Positions 25,315 through 35,794 are shown, counted from the first letter of the stretch. The stretch is 64,000 nt of DNA from Bacteroidia bacterium (GCA_022760475.1 JALEFZ010000038.1:1-64000); one strand, 5' to 3'. Numbers and translations are program-made. Notes: generated from the letters alone by a model not told the origin.

Positions 25315-25953
25315 ATGAAATACTTTTTCTTCCTTAGTTTTCTGTTGTTCACAATATCCCTACCCTGTCACTCCCAAATAAAAATTGGATTAAAAGCAGG
25401 TCCTTCCATTGTCAACATCCAGGAAATAGTTTCTTTTCCTGAACTCGGCGAATATACATCCAATGGTCAAGCACGGTTGGCTTATCAAGTCGGTTCATTC
25501 ATCAGTTTTCCATGGAAGAAAAAGTTTTCCTTCCGCTTAGAGGCCTTGATTTCAAACAAAGGAGAGCAAATTCCCATTTCAAACATCAATGATCAGCCTG
25601 CTCAATTAGATCTATTCTATATCAATTTGCCTGTTTTAATAGATTTCAAGGCATCGCCAAACTTTTCCTTTCAACTTGGTCCTGAATTGGGCTACCTGAT
25701 CTTCGCCAAGACTACGATAGGGAGTCCTACTGGTGATTTGACAAGGCTTTTGCGAAGGTGGGACATGGGATTAAGTGGGGGAAGTAAATTTGCCTTGACT
25801 CAAAAACTATCTTTGGGATTGAGATATTCCCAAGGTTTCATCACTGTTAATCCCGGTGGTTTTCTGGCAAATGTTCGTTTCAATGGAATTGGCCGCCTCT
25901 TACAATGGAATCAAGCTGTTCAACTTTCTCTCAACTACTGTATCCAGAGTTAA
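25315..25953 (+). CDS. PorT-like outer membrane beta-barrel protein (copy 1)
   Basis: The 212-residue protein has a signal peptide ending PCHSQ at about 21. It then starts IKIGLKAGPS, the typical first strand of the small eight-stranded outer membrane barrels of Bacteroidota (PorT/OmpW-like family). Further strands include YQVGSFISFPW, FSFRLEALISNKG, LFYINLPVLIDFK and FSFQLGPELGYLI. It ends WNQAVQLSLNYCIQS. It is the first of three tandem relatives. Function is unknown; such barrels are structural, adhesive or receptor-like. Confidence 0.85.
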   Translation: MKYFFFLSFLLFTISLPCHSQIKIGLKAGPSIVNIQEIVSFPELGEYTSNGQARLAYQVGSFISFPWKKKFSFRLEALISNKGEQIPISNINDQPAQLDLFYINLPVLIDFKASPNFSFQLGPELGYLIFAKTTIGSPTGDLTRLLRRWDMGLSGGSKFALTQKLSLGLRYSQGFITVNPGGFLANVRFNGIGRLLQWNQAVQLSLNYCIQS

Positions 25954-26086
25954 CAAGAGCCACTATCTCCCCCACCATGCGGCGAGGACTTAAAACATCT
26001 AAAAACTGTCCAGGGTTAAATTTATAGTACCTAAAAACACAAAAATCTTCCTCAAATTTGAGCACAATCACCTAAATATATAAACC

Positions 26087-26731
26087 ATGAAAATTATTCA
26101 TTTTGGATTCATAATCCTTTTAAGCCTTTTGCCATTCCTATCAACTGCCCAGATCCAGCTTGGTGTAAAAGCTGGTATCAGCGGAGTAGATGCCTACGAA
26201 AGATTTGATGGAACTGAAAACATAAGCCTGAGCGGCATGGGAGTAGCTCGAATAGGGTCTCAAATTGGCCTTTTTTCCAATCTTCCCCTGAATAATAGGC
26301 TGTCTATCAGAACTGAAATATTGCTTGCAGACAAAGGCATCAGATTTGAGAATATTTTACCTTCTCCTCCAGAAAATAGTTCCAGCCTCAAACTCCTTTA
26401 TCTCAATCTACCTCTTTTGCTTGATGTTAAGGCAAATAACAGACTTTCTTTTCAAATAGGACCAGAAGCTGGCTATTTGCTCACGGCATGGTCTACCTTA
26501 CAAGAAGATTTTACCAGCCTCAAGGAGCTATTCCAAACCTGGGATTTAGGAGTCTCTACAGGTGTCCAGGTCAAATTATCAAAAAGGGTCTCCGCAGATT
26601 TGAGATATACCCATGGATTTTTGGGATTCACTCAATTAATCCTGACAGATCAAAATGGAGAAAAGATTGGAGAACTATCTCAAATGAATCAAACTTTGCA
26701 GCTGTCCTTGAGTTATCTGGTGCTCGAATAA
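26087..26731 (+). CDS. PorT-like outer membrane beta-barrel protein (copy 2)
   Basis: The 214-residue paralogue of the upstream barrel shares its layout: signal peptide ending STAQ, IQLGVKAGISG, SFQIGPEAGYLL, DLRYTHGFLGF and the C-terminal NQTLQLSLSYLVLE. The gap to copy 1 is 133 bases. The copies differ through most positions, so the duplication is old. The decayed third copy follows at 26786. Confidence 0.85.
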   Translation: MKIIHFGFIILLSLLPFLSTAQIQLGVKAGISGVDAYERFDGTENISLSGMGVARIGSQIGLFSNLPLNNRLSIRTEILLADKGIRFENILPSPPENSSSLKLLYLNLPLLLDVKANNRLSFQIGPEAGYLLTAWSTLQEDFTSLKELFQTWDLGVSTGVQVKLSKRVSADLRYTHGFLGFTQLILTDQNGEKIGELSQMNQTLQLSLSYLVLE

Positions 26732-26785
26732 TAGATTTCTATGGAATATTCTTTTTAGCATCCCCTTTAAAGAAAAATCCAAGGT

Positions 26786-27161
26786 ATGAAAAGTAGTCTA
26801 TTCCTATTGCTCATCAGCAGCATCACAATCACTCTAGCACATTCACAAATTCAGCTAGGTATAAAAGGTGGAACAAGTTTGGTTACTCTGGCAGGCGGTT
26901 CTGAAACCGATCCTGGAATTAGTACCAGATTTGTTTCACAATATCGTCTGCCTTTTCAGTTGGGCATCTTTTCACAAATGGGAATTGGCCTTGTCTACAG
27001 CTGTAAAGCTGAGGCTTACTCATTCTTGGATCTTGCTCCAATCAGATCCGAACTGAAATCAAAACCGGCCTATCTGTAATCAATATTCATCATTTCTTCA
27101 GAACCAAGTAGGATACTACCATACAATCAGGCTATTCAATTTTCCTGGAGTATTTATTAGT
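26786..27161 (+). pseudogene. decayed third PorT-like barrel gene
   Basis: An intact 97-residue frame (26786-27079) starts with a good signal peptide and IQLGIKGGTSLV but has no barrel middle. From about 27000 the paralogue-like sequence continues in another frame, first resembling the LRYTHG strand as VKLRLTHSW, then a TGA at 27054-27056, then VGYYPYNQAIQFSWSIY ending at 27161, which matches the C-termini of the two intact copies. This shows a large internal deletion, a frame change and a stop. Confidence 0.75.
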
Positions 27162-27180
27162 TAAATAACCGGATCTCCAA

Positions 27181-27208
27181 AAACAAAAGACCAACCCTTT
27201 CGGATTGG
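27181..27208 (-). terminator. terminator of the atpD-atpC unit
   Basis: On the minus strand the stem CCAATCC/GGGTTGG with a GAAA loop (one mismatch) is followed by TCTTTTGTTT. It lies about 70 bases downstream of the atpC stop. Confidence 0.6.
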
Positions 27209-27275
27209 CCCCTTTACAACAAACAAACACAGTATATTTTAATATTCTTTTTTCTTAATGTTAAGTTAAGAAATA

Positions 27276-27533
27276 TTATTGTAAAATCCTTTCCAACAAG
27301 ATGATTGCTTTGTTGTTCAAGACTTCAATCACACCATCCTGAGCTTTCAGGACCATTTCCTCAGCACCTTCCTGTTGGATCTTTACATTACCTCTTCCAA
27401 GTGTAGCAATAATAGGCGCGTGACCTACTAGTACCTGGAAGCTACCTTGTACACCTGGTACGGTAACGCTTTCGACCTGACCGGAAAATACCTCTTTGTC
27501 AGGAGTAACTACTTCTAGTTGGAATGTCGCCAT
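27276..27533 (-). CDS. atpC: ATP synthase F1 epsilon subunit
   Basis: The 85-residue protein is the N-terminal beta-sandwich of the epsilon subunit only (FQLEVVTPDKEVFSGQVESV and GVIEVLNNKAIILLER). It lacks the C-terminal helical pair that inhibits ATPase activity in many bacteria; the short form is common in Bacteroidota. I take MATFQLE at 27533 as the start. It follows atpD by 11 bases. The other ATP synthase genes are not in the window. Confidence 0.92.
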   Translation of the reverse strand: MATFQLEVVTPDKEVFSGQVESVTVPGVQGSFQVLVGHAPIIATLGRGNVKIQQEGAEEMVLKAQDGVIEVLNNKAIILLERILQ

Positions 27534-27544
27534 GATCACAAAAA

Positions 27545-29445
<1,901 letters not shown>

Positions 29446-29952
29446 ATGGCAAAAACCAGCGCGGGATTGTTGATGTATAAAATTAATGAGGATAAACAGC
29501 TCCATTGTTTCCTCGTACATCCTGGAGGTCCATATTATGTTGGGAAACAATGGGGTACTTGGGGCATTCCCAAAGGCCTTGTTGAAGAAGGAGAAGAACT
29601 CATAGAAGCTGCACAAAGGGAGTTTCATGAAGAAACAGGGCTGATAGCAGTTGGACCATTTCATCTACTGGAACACATAAGGTACTCCAAAGGTAAAGTT
29701 GTCCATGCATGGGCTTTTGCGGGTGAATGGAACAGGGAAGATGGCATTACAAGCAATAGTTTTGAGATTGAATGGCCACCCAAGTCCGGACTTAGGCAAG
29801 AATTCCCAGAAATAGACGAGGCAAAATGGATGAACATGAGTGAAATTCCTCGTCACCTCCACCCTGCTCAATGGCCACTCATTCTTCGTTTACATCAAAT
29901 TTTGGTAAAAAATGGAGATATTGCTCCCCAAAACTTACCTGAGTCTATATGA
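29446..29952 (+). CDS. NUDIX hydrolase
   Basis: The 168-residue protein carries a complete Nudix box at residues 44-66 (pattern G-x5-E-x7-REFHEETGL), so it should cleave nucleoside diphosphate-linked substrates with a divalent metal. The context [14 protein letters not shown] and the length fit the AP4A/diadenosine or NTP pyrophosphohydrolase side of the family, but the substrate is open. ATG 29446 is chosen over 29425 because a TATATTCG -7-like element (29432-29439) lies between them. Its stop overlaps the next gene by four bases (ATGA). Confidence 0.92.
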   Translation: MAKTSAGLLMYKINEDKQLHCFLVHPGGPYYVGKQWGTWGIPKGLVEEGEELIEAAQREFHEETGLIAVGPFHLLEHIRYSKGKVVHAWAFAGEWNREDGITSNSFEIEWPPKSGLRQEFPEIDEAKWMNMSEIPRHLHPAQWPLILRLHQILVKNGDIAPQNLPESI

Positions 29953-31145
29953 CCATTTACAGAAACCTAAGCTATCTCGAAAAAAGTCGTTATGGGGAAG
30001 CATTTGACCTCCCCCCTGCCCCACCCAAACTCAGATACATTTTTGTTCAGCCTTATCAAATCGCCCCTTCAAGTCTGTCGACACTTGCCAGCCTGAATGA
30101 ATCCTTACCTTCGGATATCCAGGCCGAGTTCTACCTGGTAGTAAATGAAAAAGAAAGCCAAGAAGCTAAGCTACAGTCCAATAAAGCTCGAAATCAGCTC
30201 ATTGAAGCAGGTGTAAACAAGCTGGGACTTCCTTTCCAGGTTCACCTACTCGAAAGTTTTAATATTCCTTCCAAAAAGCTAACCCAAGGCTTGGCGATGA
30301 AAATAGGCATGGATCAAGCACTGGAACGCTTTCATCAAAATGAAATCAAAAATGGCTGGATCGTCCCTCTTGCCCCTGATGTCGAATTGCCGCCTGCTTT
30401 TCTCTCAAACCTACACCATTATGTAGACAAAAAACCCAAGAAATCCGCCATTGGCTTTGGATTTAAAGTGCGAGACATAGCTGATGCACAGGACAAGGCA
30501 ATACAGGAACTCAGTCAACGATATATCATCGAAGGTTTGAGGTTTGCGGAACATCCCCACGCTTACTACACACTTGGCGATACCTTTGCTTGTAAAAGCA
30601 GCTTTTATGAAAAATTTGGGGGCATCAACCAAAAATTCCGAGGTGCCACATTCAATTTCCTTCAAAAATTCATTTCTGAAGGCCAGTTCAAGGAATTACC
30701 CTCACTGCCAGTCAAACTCCCACCCAGCACCCATTTACCAAGGATTTTCTCTGGAGTCATACTTCCATCCAGTATGTTGTTTTTAGAAATAAAGGAACTT
30801 CTACACCATTTGCCAGCAATTCGTTTAGGAGAATTCATTGAGCTTCCAACTGCCCTTTCCGCTTTTTTAAAAGAACATGATTTTTCCTCTAAACTGGAGG
30901 AAATGCAAAAACACTCTTCTTCCTTCGAAAGTTTTCAAAAACGATTCTACTCCTGGTTCAGCCTCGAAAGGGTAGCTTCCTTCCTTCAATCAGGGCAGTC
31001 ATACCATCCTGCTAAAGGTACTTTGGACAGTTGCCTGGACCTGTTCACCTTGATAGGAATAGAACATCCTGAGACAATATCCCTGGAATCTTTGCTGAAT
31101 AGACTAAGGGATTTTCATTACCCCTACAAAAGCAAAATTCGATAA
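29949..31145 (+). CDS. glycosyltransferase-like protein lacking clear catalytic acidic motif
   Basis: The 398-residue protein overlaps the NUDIX gene by ATGA and is presumably translated with it. The N-terminal half resembles a GT-A fold glycosyltransferase family 2 layout: a beta strand with [20 protein letters not shown], then [45 protein letters not shown] in place of the DxD region, and [21 protein letters not shown]. Where active enzymes usually have a GGF...ED acceptor motif this one reads [12 protein letters not shown], so catalysis may be lost. The C-terminal half (about 250-398) is helical and unrecognised. It may be an inactive or divergent enzyme. Confidence 0.65.
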   Translation: MTIYRNLSYLEKSRYGEAFDLPPAPPKLRYIFVQPYQIAPSSLSTLASLNESLPSDIQAEFYLVVNEKESQEAKLQSNKARNQLIEAGVNKLGLPFQVHLLESFNIPSKKLTQGLAMKIGMDQALERFHQNEIKNGWIVPLAPDVELPPAFLSNLHHYVDKKPKKSAIGFGFKVRDIADAQDKAIQELSQRYIIEGLRFAEHPHAYYTLGDTFACKSSFYEKFGGINQKFRGATFNFLQKFISEGQFKELPSLPVKLPPSTHLPRIFSGVILPSSMLFLEIKELLHHLPAIRLGEFIELPTALSAFLKEHDFSSKLEEMQKHSSSFESFQKRFYSWFSLERVASFLQSGQSYHPAKGTLDSCLDLFTLIGIEHPETISLESLLNRLRDFHYPYKSKIR

Positions 31146-31207
31146 CTCACTACTAATCAAGACATTGAACAACACCCAAACTATTATTGTAATTTTATTA
31201 CTATTTT

Positions 31208-31225
31208 TTTAGTCACAAAACTAAA
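31208..31225. promoter_or_regulatory. candidate BlaI-type operator
   Basis: Inverted repeat TTTAGT-CACAAA-ACTAAA, arms of six with a six-base spacer. It lies 20 bases before the BlaI start and covers the -33 side of the putative promoter, which fits autorepression. Confidence 0.55.
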
Positions 31226-31233
31226 TAATTAAT

Positions 31234-31241
31234 TATGTTTG
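31234..31241 (+). promoter_or_regulatory. -7 element of the blaI-like promoter
   Basis: TATGTTTG matches TAnnTTTG exactly and ends four bases before the ATG at 31246. Transcription would begin at or next to the start codon, giving a leaderless or nearly leaderless message. Confidence 0.5.
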
Positions 31242-31245
31242 TTCC

Positions 31246-31617
31246 ATGGAGGAACTAACAAAAGCTGAAGAGCAGGTCATGCAATACCTATGGAAGCTGG
31301 AAAAAGCATTCATGAAGGACATAGTTGCAGAGTTTCCTGAACCTAAACCTGCCTACACCACCATTTCCACAGTCATCAGGAAGTTGGTGGATAAAGGGTT
31401 CATCAAATTCAACACTTACAGCAGGGTACATGAATATTTTCCAGCTGTGAGCAAGCGAGATTATTTCCAGCGCATTGTCAAACGATTTTTTGGGAAGCCT
31501 TTGATTGGCTTTGCTTCTCACTTTGCAGAAATGGAAAAACTCAGTCCCACCCAATTGGAAGAAATCAATAAAATGATCGAATCCAAGCTAAAAAACAACT
31601 CTGATCATGATGAATGA
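31246..31617 (+). CDS. BlaI/MecI/CopY family repressor
   Basis: The 123-residue winged-helix repressor: LTKAEEQVMQYLWKLEKAFMKDIV is helices 1-2, TTISTVIRKLVDKGFI is the recognition helix plus wing, and the C-terminal dimer segment follows (KLSPTQLEEINKMIE). Known members hold beta-lactamase, peptidase or other operons off until cleaved through the partner M56 protein. The gene overlaps the M56-M23 gene by 11 bases, so they are translationally coupled. A TTTAGT dyad lies directly upstream. Confidence 0.93.
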   Translation: MEELTKAEEQVMQYLWKLEKAFMKDIVAEFPEPKPAYTTISTVIRKLVDKGFIKFNTYSRVHEYFPAVSKRDYFQRIVKRFFGKPLIGFASHFAEMEKLSPTQLEEINKMIESKLKNNSDHDE

Positions 31618-32980
31618 ATATTGGCAATATCTGTTTGAGGCCAGCATCTGTTTTGCGGTCACCTTGCCTGGACTTTATCTGATTTCTTTAAAAAATGGAC
31701 TACACCGTTTTAACCGATTTCTGTCTATTTTTCTGTTGGTATTCTCACTCTTGTGTCCACTGATAGAATTTCAAATCCCATGGCAAACTGAAGGAGAGTT
31801 TTATGAGTTGGAACTTGAGGTTTATGAAGGAATTGTTTCTGTGGTTCCCTTTAAGCAATATCCTCAAGAACGCAGCTATAAAAGTCCAACAAACTTCTGG
31901 GTATATATTTACTTCACAGGCTGCTTGATCTTTTTAGCCAACTTTCTAAGGCAGTGGATACTTATTTTTCAAATAAAAAAGTACGCCAAAAGGGCTGAAA
32001 ATAAATTTTCCAACATCTATTATTCAGGAATTATCAAGGCTCCTTTTTCATTTGTGAAATGGATATTCTTACCCGCAGAACTGGACAGGCATTCGGATGC
32101 AGATCCTATTATTTTGCATGAAATGGCACATTTACGCCAAAGACATAGCATTGACCTCTTATTTATTGAATTGTTAAGGATCTTTTTCTGGTTTCATCCG
32201 CTGCTTTGGATTTGGAAACGAACCCACAAGATCATCCACGAATACCTGGCAGATCAGGAAGTCATTCACTCCGGCTACTCCATACAGGAATATTTGTTCC
32301 TATTGAGAAATTACTCCACACGATACTTTTCTGCCCCCATTTTTCACTCTTTTTCATCACCTATAATTATCCATCGATTTCGTATGTTAACTAAAACAAA
32401 ATCACCCAAGTTTGTAAAGCTGCCTTATTTGCTTTTCATACCTGTCCTGGCCCTATTGCTTCAAGCATTTACTCTTGTACCCTTGACACCCCAATCGCCT
32501 TTACAGAATTTCCTTGATCCCTCACTTGCGGGAAGTGAAATGCCAACAGAAGTCGGAACTATTGAAGTAATTGACAACTCTATCCCGAGTATAAGTCCAA
32601 TTAAGGCAGAAGATTTGACTAAAATTTCCTCACATTTTGGCATGCGCTACAGCCCATTCAAGAAAAAGAAAGAACACCACAGAGGGGTAGACATGGTAGC
32701 ACCTATTGGAACACCTGTGTATGCAACAGGGGATGGTCAAGTCGTGGTGGCAAAGCTCTATCCAAACTATGGCAACAAGATAGTAATTGATCACGGGTCT
32801 GGCTTTTCCAGCCTTTATGCCCATCTCAATGGCTTCAATGTCAAGGCAGGACAGCAGGTGAAACAAGGCGACGTTATTGGATACGTAGGCAATACGGGTA
32901 AGAGTATGGGGCCTCACCTTCATTATGAGGTACGCAAAGATAACATTCCAGTCAATCCCATGAGCTACATCAGTCAGTGA
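31607..32980 (+). CDS. M56 (BlaR1-like) membrane metallopeptidase fused to an M23 peptidase domain
   Basis: The 457-residue protein has three or four membrane segments in its first 115 residues, then the M56 zinc motif HEMAH (H171, E172, H175) with E around FIELLRIFFWFHPLLW, and a further membrane segment at about 266-289. A short linker leads to a C-terminal M23 (LytM/peptidoglycan endopeptidase) domain: SSHFGMRYSP, H358 and D362 in HHRGVDM, and HLH (H437, H439). In BlaR1 the C-terminal part is a penicillin-binding sensor; here an apparently intact peptidoglycan-cutting or -binding domain takes that place. It probably senses wall structure or antibiotics and signals to the upstream BlaI-type repressor. 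Confidence 0.9.
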   Translation: MMNEYWQYLFEASICFAVTLPGLYLISLKNGLHRFNRFLSIFLLVFSLLCPLIEFQIPWQTEGEFYELELEVYEGIVSVVPFKQYPQERSYKSPTNFWVYIYFTGCLIFLANFLRQWILIFQIKKYAKRAENKFSNIYYSGIIKAPFSFVKWIFLPAELDRHSDADPIILHEMAHLRQRHSIDLLFIELLRIFFWFHPLLWIWKRTHKIIHEYLADQEVIHSGYSIQEYLFLLRNYSTRYFSAPIFHSFSSPIIIHRFRMLTKTKSPKFVKLPYLLFIPVLALLLQAFTLVPLTPQSPLQNFLDPSLAGSEMPTEVGTIEVIDNSIPSISPIKAEDLTKISSHFGMRYSPFKKKKEHHRGVDMVAPIGTPVYATGDGQVVVAKLYPNYGNKIVIDHGSGFSSLYAHLNGFNVKAGQQVKQGDVIGYVGNTGKSMGPHLHYEVRKDNIPVNPMSYISQ

Positions 32981-33020
32981 TTTGGCTTTAAGAATCGTAC
33001 GTTGTTTTAGACCTATAAAA

Positions 33021-33060
33021 ATGAGCCAACCCAGAATTGGAGTTGGCTCATTTCATTTTT
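33021..33060. terminator. bidirectional terminator between convergent genes
   Basis: Ten-base perfect stem ATGAGCCAAC/GTTGGCTCAT followed by a T-rich run on the plus strand; an A-run on the left serves the minus strand. It separates the M56-M23 gene from the M42 peptidase gene. Confidence 0.75.
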
Positions 33061-33069
33061 AAAGCAATA

Positions 33070-34158
33070 TCAGGAAAAATATCTCCAATCATGTCCATCC
33101 TCTATTTTTTGAAGAGAATGGTAAATCAGGTTAATGACTCCCATCACATCATTTTTGTGAGCCATTTCCACAGTGGTATGCATGTACCTAAGGGGTAGCG
33201 ATATCAAGGCCGAAGGAACTCCCATGTTTGAATAGGCAAAAGCATCCGTATCAGTTCCGGTAGACCTGGACGAAGTTTCTCTTTGGAAGTCGATTTCATT
33301 CGCTTCAGCGGTTTCCTGAATCAATCTCAGTAGTTTGTTGTGGACTGCAGGAGCTACTGTCATACTTGGCCCTTTTCCACTTTTAACATCTCCATGAACC
33401 ACTTTATCAATCATGGGTGTCCCTGTGTCATGGGTTACATCGGTTACAATGGCAACGTTTGGTTGGATTCTTTCAGCAACCATCTGGGCACCACGCAGCC
33501 CAATTTCTTCCTGTACAGCATTTACGATATAGAGGCCGAAGGGAAGCGTGATATTATTTTCTTTCAACTTTCTGGCAACCTCGGCAATCATGAAGCCACC
33601 CATCCTGTTGTCAAGTGCTCTACCTACAAAATATTTGTCATTGAGGGTCATGAACGTATCTTCGAATGTTACGACATCACCAACCTTGACTCCCAGTTCG
33701 AGGACTTCCTTTTTAGAATTACAGCCCAGGTCAAGGAAAATATTCTTCAATGTGGGGGCTTGCTCTTTTTCGCCACGACGGGTATGGATGGCAGGCCATC
33801 CAAATACACCTTTAACAATGCCCTTGGAAGTATGGATATTCACCCGCTTGGATGGAGCGATCTGATGGTCGGAACCTCCATTTCTGGTAACGTAGATGAA
33901 TCCATCTTCGTTGATATAGTTGACAAACCATGAAATCTCATCGGCATGGGCCTCGATCACGACTTTGTAGGGGGCTTCGGGATTGACGACACCGTAGACT
34001 GTACCATAATCATCAATATGGTATTCGTCGATATAAGGTTTGATGTAGTCCAGCCAAATCTTTTGTCCTGGGCTTTCAAAACCTGTTGGAGAAGCGTTGT
34101 TTAGGTAAGTTTCCAAAAAGGAAAGTGCCTGTTCATCAAAGGCTGCAATGTCGCTCAT
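33070..34158 (-). CDS. M42 family aminopeptidase
   Basis: A 362-residue cytosolic metallo-aminopeptidase of the M42 (glutamyl aminopeptidase/tetrahedral TET, also labelled endoglucanase M) family. The zinc ligands appear in order: AHADE, RALDNR, QEEIGLRGA with the catalytic glutamate, VTDVTHD, and RYMHT near the C-terminus. Length is normal. The start at 34158 (MSDIAAFDEQAL) is clear. Typical role: final trimming of peptides to amino acids. It is a single gene, divergent from the rhodanese gene by 44 bases. Confidence 0.94.
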   Translation of the reverse strand: MSDIAAFDEQALSFLETYLNNASPTGFESPGQKIWLDYIKPYIDEYHIDDYGTVYGVVNPEAPYKVVIEAHADEISWFVNYINEDGFIYVTRNGGSDHQIAPSKRVNIHTSKGIVKGVFGWPAIHTRRGEKEQAPTLKNIFLDLGCNSKKEVLELGVKVGDVVTFEDTFMTLNDKYFVGRALDNRMGGFMIAEVARKLKENNITLPFGLYIVNAVQEEIGLRGAQMVAERIQPNVAIVTDVTHDTGTPMIDKVVHGDVKSGKGPSMTVAPAVHNKLLRLIQETAEANEIDFQRETSSRSTGTDTDAFAYSNMGVPSALISLPLRYMHTTVEMAHKNDVMGVINLIYHSLQKIEDGHDWRYFS

Positions 34159-34202
34159 ATGCCAAAATATCTATTATTTTAAAATCAATTTTGTGCAAAA
34201 CT

Positions 34203-34772
34203 ATGAAAATCAAATATTTCTCATCAAGGCTATGGATATTTATTTTATTAATTCATGCCTTTTCATACGGATTTTTCATGCTTTTGCCGATTAGCCAAGC
34301 CAGTGGGCAAGAAATTAGGGCAAAAGTTTCCAGTCCTGCCTATGATTTAACCCTCAAGGGTCTGTTATCTCATACTGTCAGAGAAGTCGGGGTCAAAGAC
34401 ATAAAGTCGCTCGATTCATATCAGATTCTGGATAGCAGAGAACTGAAAGAATTTCAGGTTAGCCACATTCCTGGGGGGAAATGGGTAGGCTATGATGACT
34501 TCAACATGGAGAGGATTGAAAAATTGGGACTGGATAAAAACAAGCCTGTCTTGCTCTATTGCTCGGTGGGATACCGAAGTGAAAAGATCGGAGAAAAGCT
34601 CAAAGCCGCAGGCTTCAAGGAAGTCTGTAATCTCTATGGAGGTATTTTCGAGTGGGTGAATGAGGGCAAGCCATTGGTAGATGGCCAGGGAAAACCAACT
34701 GAAAAGGTCCATGCCTATGACAAGCTTTGGGGTTCCTGGGTGAAGAAGGGTGAGAAGGTATATGAAAAATAA
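34203..34772 (+). CDS. exported rhodanese-like protein
   Basis: The 189-residue protein begins with a hydrophobic signal or anchor (LWIFILLIHAFSYGFFMLLP) and carries one rhodanese domain (about 70-165) with the active-site loop CSVGYRS (C120), so it is likely an active sulfurtransferase or related persulfide carrier on the outer face of the membrane. ATG 34203 is chosen since longer in-frame starts overlap the divergent M42 gene. The last about 20 residues are basic and polar. A TM2 protein gene follows 79 bases later. Confidence 0.88.
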   Translation: MKIKYFSSRLWIFILLIHAFSYGFFMLLPISQASGQEIRAKVSSPAYDLTLKGLLSHTVREVGVKDIKSLDSYQILDSRELKEFQVSHIPGGKWVGYDDFNMERIEKLGLDKNKPVLLYCSVGYRSEKIGEKLKAAGFKEVCNLYGGIFEWVNEGKPLVDGQGKPTEKVHAYDKLWGSWVKKGEKVYEK

Positions 34773-34851
34773 GAAACCATCATTCCAACCCATTCGATGA
34801 AAGCAGGTCTTTCATTTGATTAACAACTATAATACACGATATTTTAAACTC

Positions 34852-35064
34852 ATGGAAAAAAGCAACAAGGATTTTTTGATTACCCTTTTACTATGTTTCT
34901 TTTTAGGTGTAATTGGTGTACATAGGTTTTATACCGGAAAAATCCTAACTGGCATCTTGATGCTAATTACAGGTGGTGGATTTGGTCTTTGGGCTTTGAT
35001 TGACCTAATTTTCATCGTTACTGGTAACTTCAAGGACAAGCAGGGATTGCCAATCAAAAACTGA
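34852..35064 (+). CDS. TM2 domain membrane protein
   Basis: A 70-residue protein made of the two-helix TM2 domain: [18 protein letters not shown], then [19 protein letters not shown], and a short basic tail. TM2 proteins are of unknown function; the conserved GxHRFY turn is present. The start at 34852 is preferred over 34816 because it directly precedes the domain. The 28-base palindrome at 35096-35123 lies just after its stop and may end the transcript. Confidence 0.85.
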   Translation: MEKSNKDFLITLLLCFFLGVIGVHRFYTGKILTGILMLITGGGFGLWALIDLIFIVTGNFKDKQGLPIKN

Positions 35065-35095
35065 TAACTTAAAAAGTTTTCGATTTGACCATACA

Positions 35096-35123
35096 CCCTG
35101 TCAGGGTTATAACCCTGACAGGG
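35096..35123. repeat. 28-base REP-like palindrome (copy 2)
   Basis: Perfect palindrome made of CCCTGTCAGGG, the spacer TTATAA, and CCCTGACAGGG. The arms are in the opposite order to the copy at 25023. It is followed by CTTTATTTTA and might double as a terminator for the TM2 gene. Confidence 0.8.
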
Positions 35124-35156
35124 CTTTATTTTATCCAATTACTTTAGGCATAACTA

Positions 35157-35187
35157 TTTGATATCTCCATATTTTTACCCACCTTTG
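35157..35187 (+). promoter_or_regulatory. rpmI-rplT promoter
   Basis: TTTG (35157-35160), a 19-base spacer and CACCTTTG (35180-35187), differing from TAnnTTTG only at the first base. It lies 22 bases upstream of rpmI. Confidence 0.5.
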
Positions 35188-35209
35188 CACTCCAATAAAT
35201 TTTTACATT

Positions 35210-35404
35210 ATGCCTAAGATGAAATCTAATTCCGGGGCCTCTAAGCGTTTCAAATTGACCGCCTCAGGAAAGATTCGTAGGAAGCATGCCTACCACAATC
35301 ACATTTTGACTAAGAAGTCAAAAAAGCGCAAGAAGCGCCTTAAAAAATACGCCATCGTATTCGAAGGCGATGAACCAAGACTCAAGGCTTTATTGAGCAG
35401 CTAA
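35210..35404 (+). CDS. rpmI: 50S ribosomal protein L35
   Basis: A 64-residue basic ribosomal protein starting [20 protein letters not shown], the standard L35 opening with the KRFK and GKIRRKHA blocks. It is followed by rplT with a 35-base gap. In most bacteria infC precedes rpmI; here the upstream neighbour is the TM2 gene and a palindrome, so the initiation factor gene is elsewhere. Confidence 0.97.
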   Translation: MPKMKSNSGASKRFKLTASGKIRRKHAYHNHILTKKSKKRKKRLKKYAIVFEGDEPRLKALLSS

Positions 35405-35439
35405 ATTCATTTTTGTTTAACCTCCAAAAGTAGAAAAAA

Positions 35440-35784
35440 ATGCCTCGTTCAGTAAACGCCGTTGCTTCAAGAGCAAGAAGAAAGCGCATGATGAAGTTTG
35501 CCAAGGGCTACTTCGGGCGCAAGAAAAATGTATGGACCGTAGCTAAAAACCAGATCGAAAAAAGCTGGTTGTATGCATACAGAGACAGAAAACAAAGAAA
35601 ACGTCAATTCCGCCGTCTGTGGATTCAGCGTATCAATGCAGGTGCCCGCCAGTATGGATTAAGCTATTCCGCTTTCATGGGAAAAGTTCACGCAAATGAC
35701 ATCGACCTTAACCGTAAAGTCCTTGCTGACCTTGCCATGAACCATCCCGAGGCCTTCAAAGCCGTGGTAGACGCTGTGAAGTAG
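35440..35784 (+). CDS. rplT: 50S ribosomal protein L20
   Basis: The 114-residue rRNA-binding assembly protein: [18 protein letters not shown], then [17 protein letters not shown] and the C-terminal [24 protein letters not shown]20 often represses its own operon by binding the leader mRNA. The operon ends in an unusually long stem-loop at 35795-35844. Confidence 0.98.
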   Translation: MPRSVNAVASRARRKRMMKFAKGYFGRKKNVWTVAKNQIEKSWLYAYRDRKQRKRQFRRLWIQRINAGARQYGLSYSAFMGKVHANDIDLNRKVLADLAMNHPEAFKAVVDAVK

Positions 35785-35794
35785 ATCGATATAA

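Noticed and set aside
33340..33933. A 197-codon plus-strand open frame
   Set aside because: It lies antisense within the M42 peptidase gene, and its translation has no recognisable domain.
34086..34202. Extended start for the rhodanese gene
   Set aside because: The extension overlaps the divergent M42 gene and has a basic, non-signal composition; a clear signal peptide begins at 34203.
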